A stretch of 64,000 nucleotides of DNA from Calothrix sp. NIES-4105 (GCF_002368415.1 NZ_AP018290.1:4229614-4293613); one strand, 5' to 3'; shown: positions 34,729 through 44,802, numbered from the stretch's first letter. The notes: generated from the sequence alone by a model not told the origin. Program-made: numbers and translations.

Positions 34729-34873
34729 TTTGAATGGCGCCATTTTACGCTCCTTGGCTGATTACCTGTGTTTTACTAAACCAAATATTAATGGTGCATT
34801 ACTAAAACTTAATTTCTGCTTAAAATTTAGGTTGCTTTACACAGTAACACACCCTATAATGGCGCCACCAAGT

Positions 34874-35821
34874 TTACTGATTTTGCTGTAACCAACGTAA
34901 TAAATCGTCAGTAGAGCTAAAATCTAATAAAGCTTCACCCAGTGCATCAAGTTTTTCAAGCGTTAGAAACTCAATAGTCGCACGGTTTTGTTCTGACACT
35001 TCTCCTAGAAGCCTAGTTAGCTGTCGCAGGACAAGTGACTTTGCGTGGTTGAGTTGACCGCGCTTTTCGCCAATACGTTCACCTGTGGTCATGTAAGTCA
35101 TTTTCCGCTCCTGTTCAAATTTCTTAAAATCTTCCCAAAATTCGTTTTCCAAACCTTCTGGCAATATCATAACCCAATCTATGAATTTATAGAGGTTACG
35201 AATATCTTGCTCGCTTAATCCTTGGTCATAAAGCTCGCGAATTAAACTCAATTTCCACCGCTTGCGCTCACTAGGTTTTGAGCGCGTTTGCTGCGTTCTA
35301 AGGTGCGCCATTACCACAGTTGCAAACACATTATTACTTGCTTGTAATTGTTTAAAACGTCTCTGATATTTGAGCAGCTTCACAGAACCGAATTTGAAGT
35401 AAAGAGTTGTGTCTTCAGATGTGAAACAGAAAGTACTAGGATGCCAGTTCTTATCAGAATCACATAAAATTGCTAGGCTAATTGCTGACGTTTTATAACG
35501 ATCAAGAATTCGGAAGTTATAGGTGTATATCCGAAGGGGAAATTCATCTTCTTTTTCTCCCTGTATTTCTATATGTATCAATAACCACGCATCTTTTCCA
35601 GAAAGATAGCGAACTTTAACTAGTTTATCGGCATATCTTCTACCTTGTTCGGCATCATATGATATTGCTTGAAATTCTTTATCCAAAAATACGTAAGGAA
35701 CTGACCAGTCAATAAGCGCAGCAGTTTTCGGAAAGAAAAACTCCATTGCTTGCTGGAAATATGTTTCTAAAATATCCTTCCACGGGCTATCATAGTCCGC
35801 GCGCTGAATTTCGTCGTTCAT
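34874..35821 (-). CDS. Rpn-family PD-(D/E)XK nuclease/transposase-like protein with DUF4351
   Basis: 315 residues. DSPWKDILETYFQQAMEFFF and the following AALIDWSVPYVFLDKEF open an Rpn/YhgA-like nuclease domain, with the acidic IHIEIQGEKEDEF strand as the D/ExK-type core (E-x-Q variant common in cyanobacterial members). The C-terminus LVLRQLTRLLGEVSEQNR to STDDLLRWLQ is the DUF4351 helical tail. Rpn proteins are recombination-promoting nucleases derived from transposases and are abundant in cyanobacteria. It is a single gene with no terminal repeats around it, so it is not an active IS. Confidence 0.87.
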   Translation of the reverse strand: MNDEIQRADYDSPWKDILETYFQQAMEFFFPKTAALIDWSVPYVFLDKEFQAISYDAEQGRRYADKLVKVRYLSGKDAWLLIHIEIQGEKEDEFPLRIYTYNFRILDRYKTSAISLAILCDSDKNWHPSTFCFTSEDTTLYFKFGSVKLLKYQRRFKQLQASNNVFATVVMAHLRTQQTRSKPSERKRWKLSLIRELYDQGLSEQDIRNLYKFIDWVMILPEGLENEFWEDFKKFEQERKMTYMTTGERIGEKRGQLNHAKSLVLRQLTRLLGEVSEQNRATIEFLTLEKLDALGEALLDFSSTDDLLRWLQQNQ

Positions 35822-36203
35822 AAATTAGTAGATAGTTCTGGTGTTCTTGATTCTAGAACATATATTTCTTGTTAGAAATATGTTTATGTATTGATTTATA
35901 AATGACTGTATGTATTATTTACTACATGCTATGATTGCTGATAAGTGCGCTTCGTTTATACCTGTAAGAGATTGGAAATCCCTATGCTAATAGTCTAATT
36001 GCATTAAAATGAAGTTTGATAATGTTAATCATTTTTATCTTTATGTGATATGAGGAGTGTAATTACTAAAACTAGCTGACATACAAAACGAAACATTACT
36101 TTATAATCGACTTTGCCTTAGAACAAAATTATTTGGCGCCGATAAATAAAAAATAAAAATATAAAAATTTTGTTTTGATGTCCGTAGAAATAATAGATTG
36201 GTA
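35822..36203. other. AT-rich non-coding gap
   Basis: 382 bp between two minus-strand genes. It holds one GGCGCC (about 36136) and no open frame, hairpin or repeat that I can support. It should include the promoter of the Rpn gene. Confidence 0.4.
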
Positions 36204-38048
36204 TTAATTTGATTTAATTCTTATAAATTTCCACTTTTGTGTTTGGTTATCCCAGGACAATGTGTAGCTTAAAGAAACAGGCTTAGTGTTACCTGCCTTC
36301 ATGTTATAAACAAGACGAGTATTCACTATGGCATTATTAGAATTGGTTTGTATTACATCTACCTGCTGCACATCAATTGATTTAACTGTTTCCCACCAAC
36401 TTACGAATGATGCATAACCATTTGGATGTAGGTTTGTATTTTCCTGTAACGTCCTAGGTAATCTATCCCATGCGGATTGATAGCGACCACTGTTAATATT
36501 ATTATAGTAATTTACTACTTCTGTGTTTGGAGATGGTAAGGAAGTATTGGGACTTGTTTGATTGCTATCAACGCGCGTTTGCTGCTGTACAGAAGTTGGT
36601 AGGGGTGATGGTGCTATTGCTGTTTGATTAGTCGTAGTACTTTGTTGATAAGATTGAGTTTCATTAGTAGTTTTTGGAGATGGTAAGGAAGTATTAGGAC
36701 TTGTTTGATTGCTATCAACGTGCGTTTGCTGCTGTACAGAAGTTGGTAGGGGTGATGGTGCTATTGCTGTTTGATTAGTCGTAGTACTTTGAGAAGCGAA
36801 AGTTTCATCAGTAGTTTTTGGAGATAGTAAGGAAGTATTGGGACTTGTTTGATTGCTATTAACGCGCGTTTGCTGCTGTACAGAAGTTGGTAGGGATGAT
36901 GATGTTATTGCTGTTTGATTAGTCGTAGTACTTTGTTGATAAGCTTGAGTTTTATCAGTAGTTTTTGGAGTATTTAATGCTGGTAATTGGGTATCTTTAG
37001 GGGGTTGTGGGTTTATTGTTGGTTCAAATTGGCTTGGTGATTGTTGTACTGCTGTTTGTGGCGTTTTTGTTAACATCATGCTAGCGATAACAGAACCACT
37101 AGTTAAAACGCCTATAATCAAGCTACCTACGATGATAGGATTTATTCCATTTGATTTATTGATAGAAGCATAAATAGTCTTTTTTGGTTGAACTACTACT
37201 GTTAGTGGCGTTGTTTGCCTAGGTAATTGTGTGTAACCATTTTGTAACGCTTCAAGCATTTCTTTTGCAGTAGTAAAGCGCTCCCGTGGATTATAAGATA
37301 TTGCTTTATCAACTACGAATTTAAGTGTAGGGCTAACATTAAAAGCATGATGATGCCAAATAATTTCGCCTGTGCGAGAATCCGTTTCTAATTCTTCTGG
37401 TTGTTTACCTGTTAGTAAATGAATTGCAGTAATACCCAAACTATATAAGTCGCTAGAAAAAACTGGTCTACCCATTGCCTGTTCACTTGACATATATCCA
37501 GGAGTACCAATCACAATTGTACTTGTTGGTTTACCTTGAGAATTAACTGCTGTTCCCATAATTTCCCTAACCGCACCAAAATCAATCAGCACAGGTAAAC
37601 CATCTTGATAGCGCAAAATAATATTATCTGGTTTAATATCTCGGTGAATAATTCGCTGTAAATGAATATAATCAAGTAATTGTAATAAACTCACTAATAT
37701 TTCTCGAACAATGCTTTCACTTATAGCTCCTTGTTTTGAGACTTTATGCGCTAGAGTTTCGCCTTCAATATATTCTTGAACTAAATAAAATAACCCATTA
37801 GATTGAAAGTAAGCGTATAAAGAAGGAATTTGATTATGCTTATCGCCTAGCTCCTCCAATGTTGCTGCTTCGCGTTGAAAGCGTTCTTTGACTAACTGAT
37901 AAATTTGAGGATTATTTTGAATAGGTTTTAATTGTTTAATTACACAAAAGCGCTTTGAAGGCATTTGGATATCTTCTGCTAGGAAAGTTTCACCAAATCC
38001 TCCACTTCCTAATGTTTTTTTTATTTGATAGCGGTTGTTAAGTAACAT
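36204..38048 (-). CDS. Membrane Ser/Thr protein kinase with repeat linker and NTF2-like tail
   Basis: 614 residues. The kinase domain covers residues 6-270: GSGGFGETF loop, Lys in FCVIKQL, HRDIKPDNIIL catalytic loop, VLIDFGAVRE for DFG, and GTPGYMSSEQ. A membrane span follows (IIVGSLIIGVLTSGSVIA, about 306-325). Then comes a low-complexity linker with three near-identical 48-49-residue repeats (QTAIAPSPLPTSVQQQT, then SNQTSPNTSLPSPKTT). The last 105 residues (VVNYYNNINSGRYQSAWDRL to KWKFIRI) resemble an NTF2/SnoaL-like sensor fold. The tail would lie outside the cytoplasm and may detect a ligand. It lies next to the STAND gene, on the same strand. Confidence 0.88.
   Translation of the reverse strand: MLLNNRYQIKKTLGSGGFGETFLAEDIQMPSKRFCVIKQLKPIQNNPQIYQLVKERFQREAATLEELGDKHNQIPSLYAYFQSNGLFYLVQEYIEGETLAHKVSKQGAISESIVREILVSLLQLLDYIHLQRIIHRDIKPDNIILRYQDGLPVLIDFGAVREIMGTAVNSQGKPTSTIVIGTPGYMSSEQAMGRPVFSSDLYSLGITAIHLLTGKQPEELETDSRTGEIIWHHHAFNVSPTLKFVVDKAISYNPRERFTTAKEMLEALQNGYTQLPRQTTPLTVVVQPKKTIYASINKSNGINPIIVGSLIIGVLTSGSVIASMMLTKTPQTAVQQSPSQFEPTINPQPPKDTQLPALNTPKTTDKTQAYQQSTTTNQTAITSSSLPTSVQQQTRVNSNQTSPNTSLLSPKTTDETFASQSTTTNQTAIAPSPLPTSVQQQTHVDSNQTSPNTSLPSPKTTNETQSYQQSTTTNQTAIAPSPLPTSVQQQTRVDSNQTSPNTSLPSPNTEVVNYYNNINSGRYQSAWDRLPRTLQENTNLHPNGYASFVSWWETVKSIDVQQVDVIQTNSNNAIVNTRLVYNMKAGNTKPVSLSYTLSWDNQTQKWKFIRIKSN
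36530..36975. repeat. In-gene tandem repeats of 144-147 bp in the kinase linker
   Basis: Three units at 147 and 144 bp spacing, judged from GCTATCAAC at 36564 and 36711 and GCTATTAAC at 36855. Unit lengths are multiples of three, so copy number can change without breaking the frame. Units 1 and 2 are nearly identical, indicating recent duplication or gene conversion. Confidence 0.88.
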
Positions 38049-38274
38049 ATTTTACTTGCTGTAACACTCGTACAATTTTAGTAGTATTCTAACTTATATA
38101 ACTACCGTATGACACTCATTATTAATACACAAATATTAACTATTTACCGCCTTATTTTCAAATGTTAAGTATAAATTTAACCTATGTGCTTGTCAAGCTA
38201 ATAAGCTGGTAATTTAATTTACAATTATTACCACGTAAATAATTTTATACATTCAGTCAGTTATTGCTTATCAT

Positions 38275-41200
38275 CTAGCCTTGATTGTAATTTACGGCGC
38301 CTAATACTTTAAGATTTGATTTTTGAATGTTGCTTAAGCCTTTAACATCTGTAATATTCATATATTCTAATGGTCTATCTTTCAAGGTGTTTAAGCATTC
38401 ACCTGTACGAATGTCCCAAATTTTAATAGTCTCATCGTAGCTACCACTAAATATTAGACTACTCGTAGAATCAATAGCTACTGAGGAAATTCTATTGGTA
38501 TGACCATTTAATGTTTTAAGACATTCTCCTGTATTAACATCCCATATTTTTACTGTTTTATCGCTACTGCCACTAACTAAAATTTGGCCGTTAGCACTAA
38601 AGACAATACTGTCTACTATGCTATTGTGACCTTGTAAAGTTCTAAGACATGCTCCTGTATTAATATCCCATAATTTTATAACTTTATCGGTATCACCGCT
38701 AGCAATAGTTTTACTATCAGGACTGATAGCTATTGACCATAATGACCCAGTATGATCTGAGTAATTATGTAAACATTCTCCGGTGTTAAAATTCCAAATT
38801 TTTAAGGTTTTATCATCACCACCACTGGCAATAATATTACCATCTGGACTAACTGCTATCGACCATAACCAATTAGTATGACCTTGCAATGTTTTAAGAC
38901 AGTTTCCTGTTTCCACATCCCATAACTTTGCTTTCTGGTCACCACTCGCACTTAATATGATATCACCTTTGGGATTAAAGGTTAACGAGTTGGCGCCTCC
39001 ATAATGTCCGAAAAAGGTTTGCAAGCATTCTCCTGTTTCAACATTCCATAACTTAATTGTTCGGTCATAACTACCACTAGCTAAGGTTTTACCGTCAGGA
39101 CTAAAAGCAACACAGTTTACTCTGCTCTTGTGTCCTTTTAATTTATTTTTCTGACATATTCCACTATTGATATTCCAAAGCTTAATTGTTTCTTCTTCGC
39201 TACCAGACGCTAAAGTTATATTATCAGGGCTAATTGCAACAGACCTGATGCCACCACTATGACCTTGTAAAATATTTAGACATTCACTGGTGGTAATACT
39301 CCATTGACGTATAGTTTGGTCGTCCCCACCACTGATTAGAATTTTGCTATCAGGACTAACAGCTACACATCTAACCCAGTTTGTATGTCCTTGCAAAGTT
39401 TGTAGGCATTCTCCAGTAAAAACATCCCATATTTTAATAGTTTTATCATAGCTACAACTAACTAAAATTTTGTTATCGTTGCTGAAAACAACTTTTCTAA
39501 CTTCATCAGTATGTCCTTGTAAAGTTCTAAGACATTCTCCTGTGTCAATATTCCATATTTTTATGCTTCTATCGATGCTGCCACTAGCTATAATTGTACT
39601 ATCTGAACTTATGGCTACTGAGTATATTGTACGACTGTGCCCTTCTAAAGTTCTAAAGCATTCTCCAGTGTCCATACTCCAGAGTTTAATAGTGGTATCA
39701 CTACTACCACTTGCTAAAATTTTACCATCGGCACTTATTGTTACTGATTGAACTTTACTACTATGTCCCTCTAAGTTTTTATAACATTCTCCATTAGATA
39801 CATTCCATAACTTGATTGCTTTATCTCGGTCGCAACTAGCTAAAACTTTACCGTCAGGACTAAATGCTATACAATATACTCGACTTTTATGGTCTGGCAA
39901 ACTATGAAGACAATTACCAGTTTGAATATCCCATAACTTAACTGTTTGGTCAAAACCAGCGCTAGCTAAAATTTTATTATCCGGACTAAATGCTACTGAA
40001 CGTATCCAGTCTCTATGACCTTGCAAAACTGCTACTACTTGGTTTGTTTGTAGTGACCATATTAGAACTTCACAGTTTGAATCTCCTGTAGCCAATAGCT
40101 TACCATCAGGACTAATGGCTATTGTAAAAACTGTACCAAACACTTTCGGAAAAACTGTGTTCTTCAAATTTGAGCTAGCAAGGTTAGTATGTTGCAAGCT
40201 AGCATTAGAAAAATCACCATTTACAATTACTGTATTGCTTAAATCTCTTGCCTCCAATGCTGAAGAATTAACTTTTACCGCTAGTGTTGCTGCATTGCCT
40301 CCAACATAACCAACTTCATCCTCGCTTTTACCGCGCGTTCCTTCAATAACTTTAATAATTAGCTCTATATCATCAACCATCGGCGCCAATAAATCCAACA
40401 CAGCTTTCGTTAAAGGCGCCTTTCCAATTGTCTCTCTCAATTTCTCCAACGACTCACTCACAAATTTATTCAACGGAGCCGTCACATCCCTACCAAAATA
40501 AGATGACCAAGTATAATTCTGTGGTGCCTGACTATATATATATGATGTAGAACGCGCTAATTCGGTAAAATCGTTAGAAGCGGCGCCTAACTCAGCAGCA
40601 AATTTATATGCCACAAAAAACTCTAACAGCGAACGATGCGCTGGAGTATAATCTCCCGAAGCATTACGAATAAGCATCGTTTGCCCCATCATATCAAAAT
40701 GCCAGTGGTCTAAATCTTTCTCTTCCTGCACTATTTCACCAAATAGGTACCTAATTCTATAAGGGAAAAGCCTATAGTTAAGACTCATTTGGTCGGTTGA
40801 TAGCATTTCCCAAGATAATTCGCACAAGAAATAAAGTTTGTCAGCAAGCGAAGTAAATGTACGTTCGGTCTTAATATCATTCTCCATCTTTCGACGCACT
40901 GCATACAAATAAACCCGTGACATATCTACAGGTTTACCCGCTTCGATATCTGGTAATGCTTCTAATATTAACTCCGTCATCACCGGGCGCCTAGCTAAGT
41001 CCAATAATTCCGGGTTTTCCATCACCGAGTCAACTGTTGTAGAACAAGCTTGATGCGATAATACCTGTCTAATTTGAGCGTCGTTAAATTTTTCTAGTTC
41101 CAACACTTCAAACTGTGGTGTTTCCCCAGTTAAGTTTGCCGTTGAAGCTTGCAACTCGGCATTTAACAAAGCACGTCCTTCTCTGGCTTCAGGAAAATGT

Positions 41201-42717
41201 TCGGTACGACAAGTTAAAATAACTTTGGCGCCTGGTACTACAACTTTCGCTAATTCCCAAAAGTTGTTTATCATCTCTTGTCTGTCAACTCTTGCTGCCA
41301 TCTCATCAAAACCGTCAAAAATTAACAGCAGCTTACCCATACGGTTAAGTTGTTCAAACGCAGGATAATGTAACTTACGCATTTTGTGCTTACGGAAGAA
41401 AAACTCCGAAAACAGCGATTCGACACTTACCGCCTTCGCATAATCACGTAGAGGAATTAGCAACGGTAAGCGAGGACGTTCTACACCGCGATTTTTGGCT
41501 TCTTGATATTTTTGCAACGCAACCCAAGCATAATGCAAAGCAAACCAAGTTTTACCAGTACCAAACTCTCCTAATATAGATATATGTTCCCGTACTGGGT
41601 CATCAAGCCAAAGGTCGATACACCCGTCAATCCAACCTTCTTCTTCTGTATATCTACTGACCGCTATACGACGTTTACTAACAGGGTCAATTTCCTCTTT
41701 TATACAAGCAAGCGGGACATATTTAGTATCAACTAGGCGCCGTTTTATCTCTCCTTCCAACCAATTTAGATACTCACTAAAGTCAGCATCTTGGTCTAGA
41801 AGCTCATCAAACGTGTAGCAAAAAACACTATTATATTCATCTTTCTTAACTTCATTTCGTGTTGCTGGTGAAATTCTTCTAGCACTAACTAACCATCCCT
41901 CATCAACACCCTGCTTTTCTACCGAAGCAAGTATTGCAGAAACATCTTTTACACCTGCCTCACCTTCAATACCACGCACCAAAATGCGGTCATACCCACG
42001 TCTACCCTGAATATTTATAATCCACTCAAAATAATTATTTTCCCAAACTTCGTATTTTTCAAAAACATAACCCAACGTTTCAAACCAACCGCGCATCCGC
42101 TGCGAAACAGCAATATTTTGACGTTGATTTTCACGTTGTAGAGACGCGACATGTCGCGTCTCTACATTATTACCCGGTAACGCGGGATAACCTTCTCCCA
42201 CTAACTGCGCTATCTCTGTGCGAACAGCTTCCAATGTAGGTAGTCTATCAAAGCGCTCCTGAATCTCTTTTAACTTTTTGTGCAAAGAGCTAACTTGGTT
42301 ACTTATTAACACCTCTGCTGGTGTACGACTGCGTTTAGCAACTTCAATAAACACCGACGCAAAAGTGGCAATTTCACGTCTTACATCAATACCTAAATTA
42401 CGAATCTCATCACCAAGTTCATAACTACTAAGAAACGTGTCAACCTCAGAAAGGACAATCGAAGGATTATTATGGTCAAAAGCCTTACGAAATGCTAGCC
42501 TTATTTCCTCGTGGCGGAACAATTCCAAAAATACCCCAGGCTTACCCACCCCATATTCTACCAGCGCATAAGCATAAACCCCAGAAAAATCACTTGGAGG
42601 ATGCTCCGGCGCCAGATTAAACCTTTGTAATAATTTTATTACAGTTTCGTTACGTTCCAGCACCGGAGTCACGGCGCCTGCAATAGCCTGAATTACGTCT
42701 TTAAGTTCAAATATCAC
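38275..42717 (-). CDS. STAND protein: nuclease-like domain, NACHT NTPase, 14 WD40 repeats
   Basis: 1480 residues. Residues 1-180 are helical and unassigned. Residues 205-310 (MRGWFETLGYVFEKYEVW, then RILVRGIEGEAGVKDVSAIL) look like an Mrr/PD-(D/E)XK restriction fold in which the usual QxK core is VRG, so probably inactive or a sensor version. The NACHT domain has Walker A GEFGTGKT (383-390) and Walker B LLLIFDGFDE (463-472), followed by helical domains to about 800. A pentapeptide-like stretch (LEARDLSNTVIVNGDFSNAS) leads into 14 WD40 repeats of 42 residues (about 862-1450), ending in two seven-bladed propellers. This is the plan of signal-sensing NLR-like proteins, many of which act in antiphage defence. 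A palindromic repeat encodes residues 184-193. Confidence 0.9.
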   Translation of the reverse strand: MIFELKDVIQAIAGAVTPVLERNETVIKLLQRFNLAPEHPPSDFSGVYAYALVEYGVGKPGVFLELFRHEEIRLAFRKAFDHNNPSIVLSEVDTFLSSYELGDEIRNLGIDVRREIATFASVFIEVAKRSRTPAEVLISNQVSSLHKKLKEIQERFDRLPTLEAVRTEIAQLVGEGYPALPGNNVETRHVASLQRENQRQNIAVSQRMRGWFETLGYVFEKYEVWENNYFEWIINIQGRRGYDRILVRGIEGEAGVKDVSAILASVEKQGVDEGWLVSARRISPATRNEVKKDEYNSVFCYTFDELLDQDADFSEYLNWLEGEIKRRLVDTKYVPLACIKEEIDPVSKRRIAVSRYTEEEGWIDGCIDLWLDDPVREHISILGEFGTGKTWFALHYAWVALQKYQEAKNRGVERPRLPLLIPLRDYAKAVSVESLFSEFFFRKHKMRKLHYPAFEQLNRMGKLLLIFDGFDEMAARVDRQEMINNFWELAKVVVPGAKVILTCRTEHFPEAREGRALLNAELQASTANLTGETPQFEVLELEKFNDAQIRQVLSHQACSTTVDSVMENPELLDLARRPVMTELILEALPDIEAGKPVDMSRVYLYAVRRKMENDIKTERTFTSLADKLYFLCELSWEMLSTDQMSLNYRLFPYRIRYLFGEIVQEEKDLDHWHFDMMGQTMLIRNASGDYTPAHRSLLEFFVAYKFAAELGAASNDFTELARSTSYIYSQAPQNYTWSSYFGRDVTAPLNKFVSESLEKLRETIGKAPLTKAVLDLLAPMVDDIELIIKVIEGTRGKSEDEVGYVGGNAATLAVKVNSSALEARDLSNTVIVNGDFSNASLQHTNLASSNLKNTVFPKVFGTVFTIAISPDGKLLATGDSNCEVLIWSLQTNQVVAVLQGHRDWIRSVAFSPDNKILASAGFDQTVKLWDIQTGNCLHSLPDHKSRVYCIAFSPDGKVLASCDRDKAIKLWNVSNGECYKNLEGHSSKVQSVTISADGKILASGSSDTTIKLWSMDTGECFRTLEGHSRTIYSVAISSDSTIIASGSIDRSIKIWNIDTGECLRTLQGHTDEVRKVVFSNDNKILVSCSYDKTIKIWDVFTGECLQTLQGHTNWVRCVAVSPDSKILISGGDDQTIRQWSITTSECLNILQGHSGGIRSVAISPDNITLASGSEEETIKLWNINSGICQKNKLKGHKSRVNCVAFSPDGKTLASGSYDRTIKLWNVETGECLQTFFGHYGGANSLTFNPKGDIILSASGDQKAKLWDVETGNCLKTLQGHTNWLWSIAVSPDGNIIASGGDDKTLKIWNFNTGECLHNYSDHTGSLWSIAISPDSKTIASGDTDKVIKLWDINTGACLRTLQGHNSIVDSIVFSANGQILVSGSSDKTVKIWDVNTGECLKTLNGHTNRISSVAIDSTSSLIFSGSYDETIKIWDIRTGECLNTLKDRPLEYMNITDVKGLSNIQKSNLKVLGAVNYNQG
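42138..42165. repeat. 28-bp perfect palindrome inside the STAND reading frame
   Basis: Arms GTAGAGACGCGACA and complement, centred on CATG. It belongs to the same family as 4148-4181. In the minus-strand frame it encodes NVETRHVASLQ, inserted between helical segments ahead of the nuclease-like domain. It is in frame, so the protein tolerates it. Confidence 0.88.
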
Positions 42718-42920
42718 GACAGCTTGTATTAAAAAATTTCAATAAACTAGTAATCATACACATACTACCGCATAGTTCTTGAGCAAGCCAGTCCCATATG
42801 AGGAAATAACTGAAAAACGCAGTACCAGTATTATGGCAATCAACATTATTCGTAAAATTATACATCTATATTTTTATTATCACTTATAATATATTATATT
42901 TTGAGAGATTATTTAAATCT

Positions 42921-43598
42921 ATGAATATTGAAGAAATATTACAACGTTATACAGCAGGAGAAAGAGATTTCTCAAAATGCAGGTTTGAGAAAATCAATAT
43001 GTACCAAACCGACCTCACGAATGCTAACTTAAGCAATTCACAATGGTCTTACTGTAATATAAAGGATTGTAATTTTTATAAAATCAACCTTAGTAAAGCT
43101 AAAATTGGTGATAGTCACATCATAAATGTAGATTTCAGTCGTGCGAATTTAAGTCAAGCTCATTTATATAGAACTTGCGTTGAGTATAGTAATTTAAGCA
43201 AAGCAAATCTTAGTGATGCTCAACTAAATATTATCATTAACTCTAACCTATGGAATGCTAATTTAACTAATACCACTATTGAAAGGTTACAAAATTCAAA
43301 TCTTAAAAATGCTAATTTAACGAATTCAAAAATCAAGATTTTTATAAATACAGATTTAACTGGCGCCAATTTAGCTGGTGTAGACTTAAATGGATTTGAT
43401 TTAGGCTTTTCAAAACTAAGTGGTAGCAATCTATCGGGAGCTAATTTAAGTCAAGCAAACTTAGAGGGTGCAGATTTAAGCTGTGCGTGCTTGACCAATG
43501 CGAATCTCAAGTCCGCTGTAACTAAAAATGTGAATTTTACTGATACTATTTTTTGCCAAACAATTATGCCTGATGGAAGTATAATAAATTCAGAATAG
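42921..43598 (+). CDS. Pentapeptide repeat protein
   Basis: 225 residues of nearly continuous A(D/N)LxX pentapeptides (TDLTNANLSNSQ, VDFSRANLSQAHL, SNLSKANLSDAQ, and GANLSQANLEGADLSCACLT), which fold as a right-handed quadrilateral beta helix. The first 20 residues (MNIEEILQRYTAGERDFSKC) are the usual short cap seen in cyanobacterial members. There is no signal peptide, so it is cytoplasmic. Pentapeptide proteins mimic DNA or bind partners; a specific role is unknown. It is divergent from the STAND gene, which itself has a pentapeptide-like stretch, with a 203-bp AT-rich shared upstream region. Confidence 0.9.
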   Translation: MNIEEILQRYTAGERDFSKCRFEKINMYQTDLTNANLSNSQWSYCNIKDCNFYKINLSKAKIGDSHIINVDFSRANLSQAHLYRTCVEYSNLSKANLSDAQLNIIINSNLWNANLTNTTIERLQNSNLKNANLTNSKIKIFINTDLTGANLAGVDLNGFDLGFSKLSGSNLSGANLSQANLEGADLSCACLTNANLKSAVTKNVNFTDTIFCQTIMPDGSIINSE

Positions 43599-43758
43599 TA
43601 ATGATGAGAAAAGTTTCAGCTATAAACTAAAAACTAAAACACATTTAAATTCCACATCTGAAAAATATAAAAATCCTCTTGTGGGATGTAAGTCTCTTAC
43701 GTCCTTATTATACAAGTTAATTATAAGAACAGCTTAATTAAATCGTACTACTGGTTCC

Positions 43759-43933
43759 TGTCATTAATTGTGGTGTGTTCTCTCTTCTTAGCTCTTTCTT
43801 TGTGTCCTTTGTGCCCTTTGTGGTTCATTCCTCTTACTCTCTGTGTACTCTGTGCCTCTGTGGTAAAAAAATACATGGATTGCACATTTGGGACTTTATG
43901 CCACAAGACCATAACTCCCCAAAATTAATGACA
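43759..43933. mobile_element. MITE-like element with TGTCATTAATT ends and CTTTGTG core
   Basis: 175 bp bounded by TGTCATTAATT (43759-43769) and AATTAATGACA (43923-43933), an 11-bp perfect inverted pair. The interior has CTTTGTGTCCTTTGTGCCC and CTCTGTGCCTCTGTGG, the same G/T-rich core as the 45.6- and 62.8-kb elements but with different ends. A partial copy with TGTCATTAATTCT lies near 7374. No coding capacity. Confidence 0.6.
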
Positions 43934-43940
43934 TAGACTA

Positions 43941-44793
43941 CTATTCAAAGACTACAGTTCTATCACTATAAACCAATACTCGGTTTTGTAAATGCGCGCG
44001 CACTGCTCTTGATAGTACCATTCGTTCTAAGTCTTTGCCTTTACGAATTAAATCTTCGACATCATCACGATGACTAATTCTTACAACTTCTTGCTCTATA
44101 ATTGGCCCTTGGTCTAAATCTGCTGTAACATAGTGAGCAGTGGCGCCAATAATTTTAACTCCCCGTTGATACGCGCGTTGATATGGATTGGCACCAACAA
44201 AAGCAGGTAAAAATGAATGGTGGATATTTATAACTTGCGGAAATTTAGTAATAAACTCTGAACTTAAAATTCGCATATACTTAGCTAAAACCACTAAGTC
44301 AATATTATATTGTTGTAAAAGTTCTAACTGTTTAGCTTCCTGTTCAAGTTTATTTTCGTTATTGATTGGAATATATTCATAATCAATACCAAACTGGTTT
44401 GCAATAACTTGTAAATTAGAGTGATTACTAATAATCAAAGGAATTTCAGCTGCTAACTCTCCCGCGCGCTGTCTCCAAATTAAATCTAACAAACAATGGT
44501 CTTGACGACTTACCCAAATTGCTATTCGTGGTACTGTGTCAGAAAAATGAAGCTCCCCTAAACGCATTTAATGGTTGAGCGATAGCGTTGAAAGCTGGAC
44601 TGATTAATTCGCGTGGCAAATGAAACCCGTCTAGCTGCCACTCTATCCTTGTCAAAAACAACCCAACGGCAAAATCGGTGTGCTGGTCGGCATGGACAAT
44701 ATTACCACCGTTGGCATAAATAAAGTTAGCAAATTTTGCAACTAATCCTCGTTGGTCGGGACAAGAGATTAATAGAGTGGCAGTAGGGAACAT
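43941..44793 (-). pseudogene. purU: Formyltetrahydrofolate deformylase, single-base frameshift
   Basis: PurU hydrolyses 10-formyl-tetrahydrofolate to formate and tetrahydrofolate. The N-terminal ACT domain is in one frame (ATLLISCPDQRGLVAKFANF to NAIAQPLNA). The catalytic formyltransferase-fold domain is in the next frame (ELHFSDTVPRIAIWVSRQDH, then MRILSSEFITKFPQVINIHH and TADLDQGPIIEQE). The switch lies at AAA (44560-44562, plus strand), where one base too many separates PLNA from LGELHFSDT. Together they make a 284-residue protein, the normal length, with every catalytic motif present. Either a very recent pseudogene or a sequence error; all else is intact. It lies nine bases after the upstream SDR gene, so the two form an operon. 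Confidence 0.9.
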
Positions 44794-44802
44794 AAAATTG
44801 GA

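Noticed and set aside
34874-35821. Rpn gene as an active insertion sequence
   Set aside because: No terminal inverted repeats or target duplication were found around it.
44539-44793. Independent ACT-domain regulator
   Set aside because: The catalytic PurU domain follows directly in the next frame and the sum has normal PurU length.
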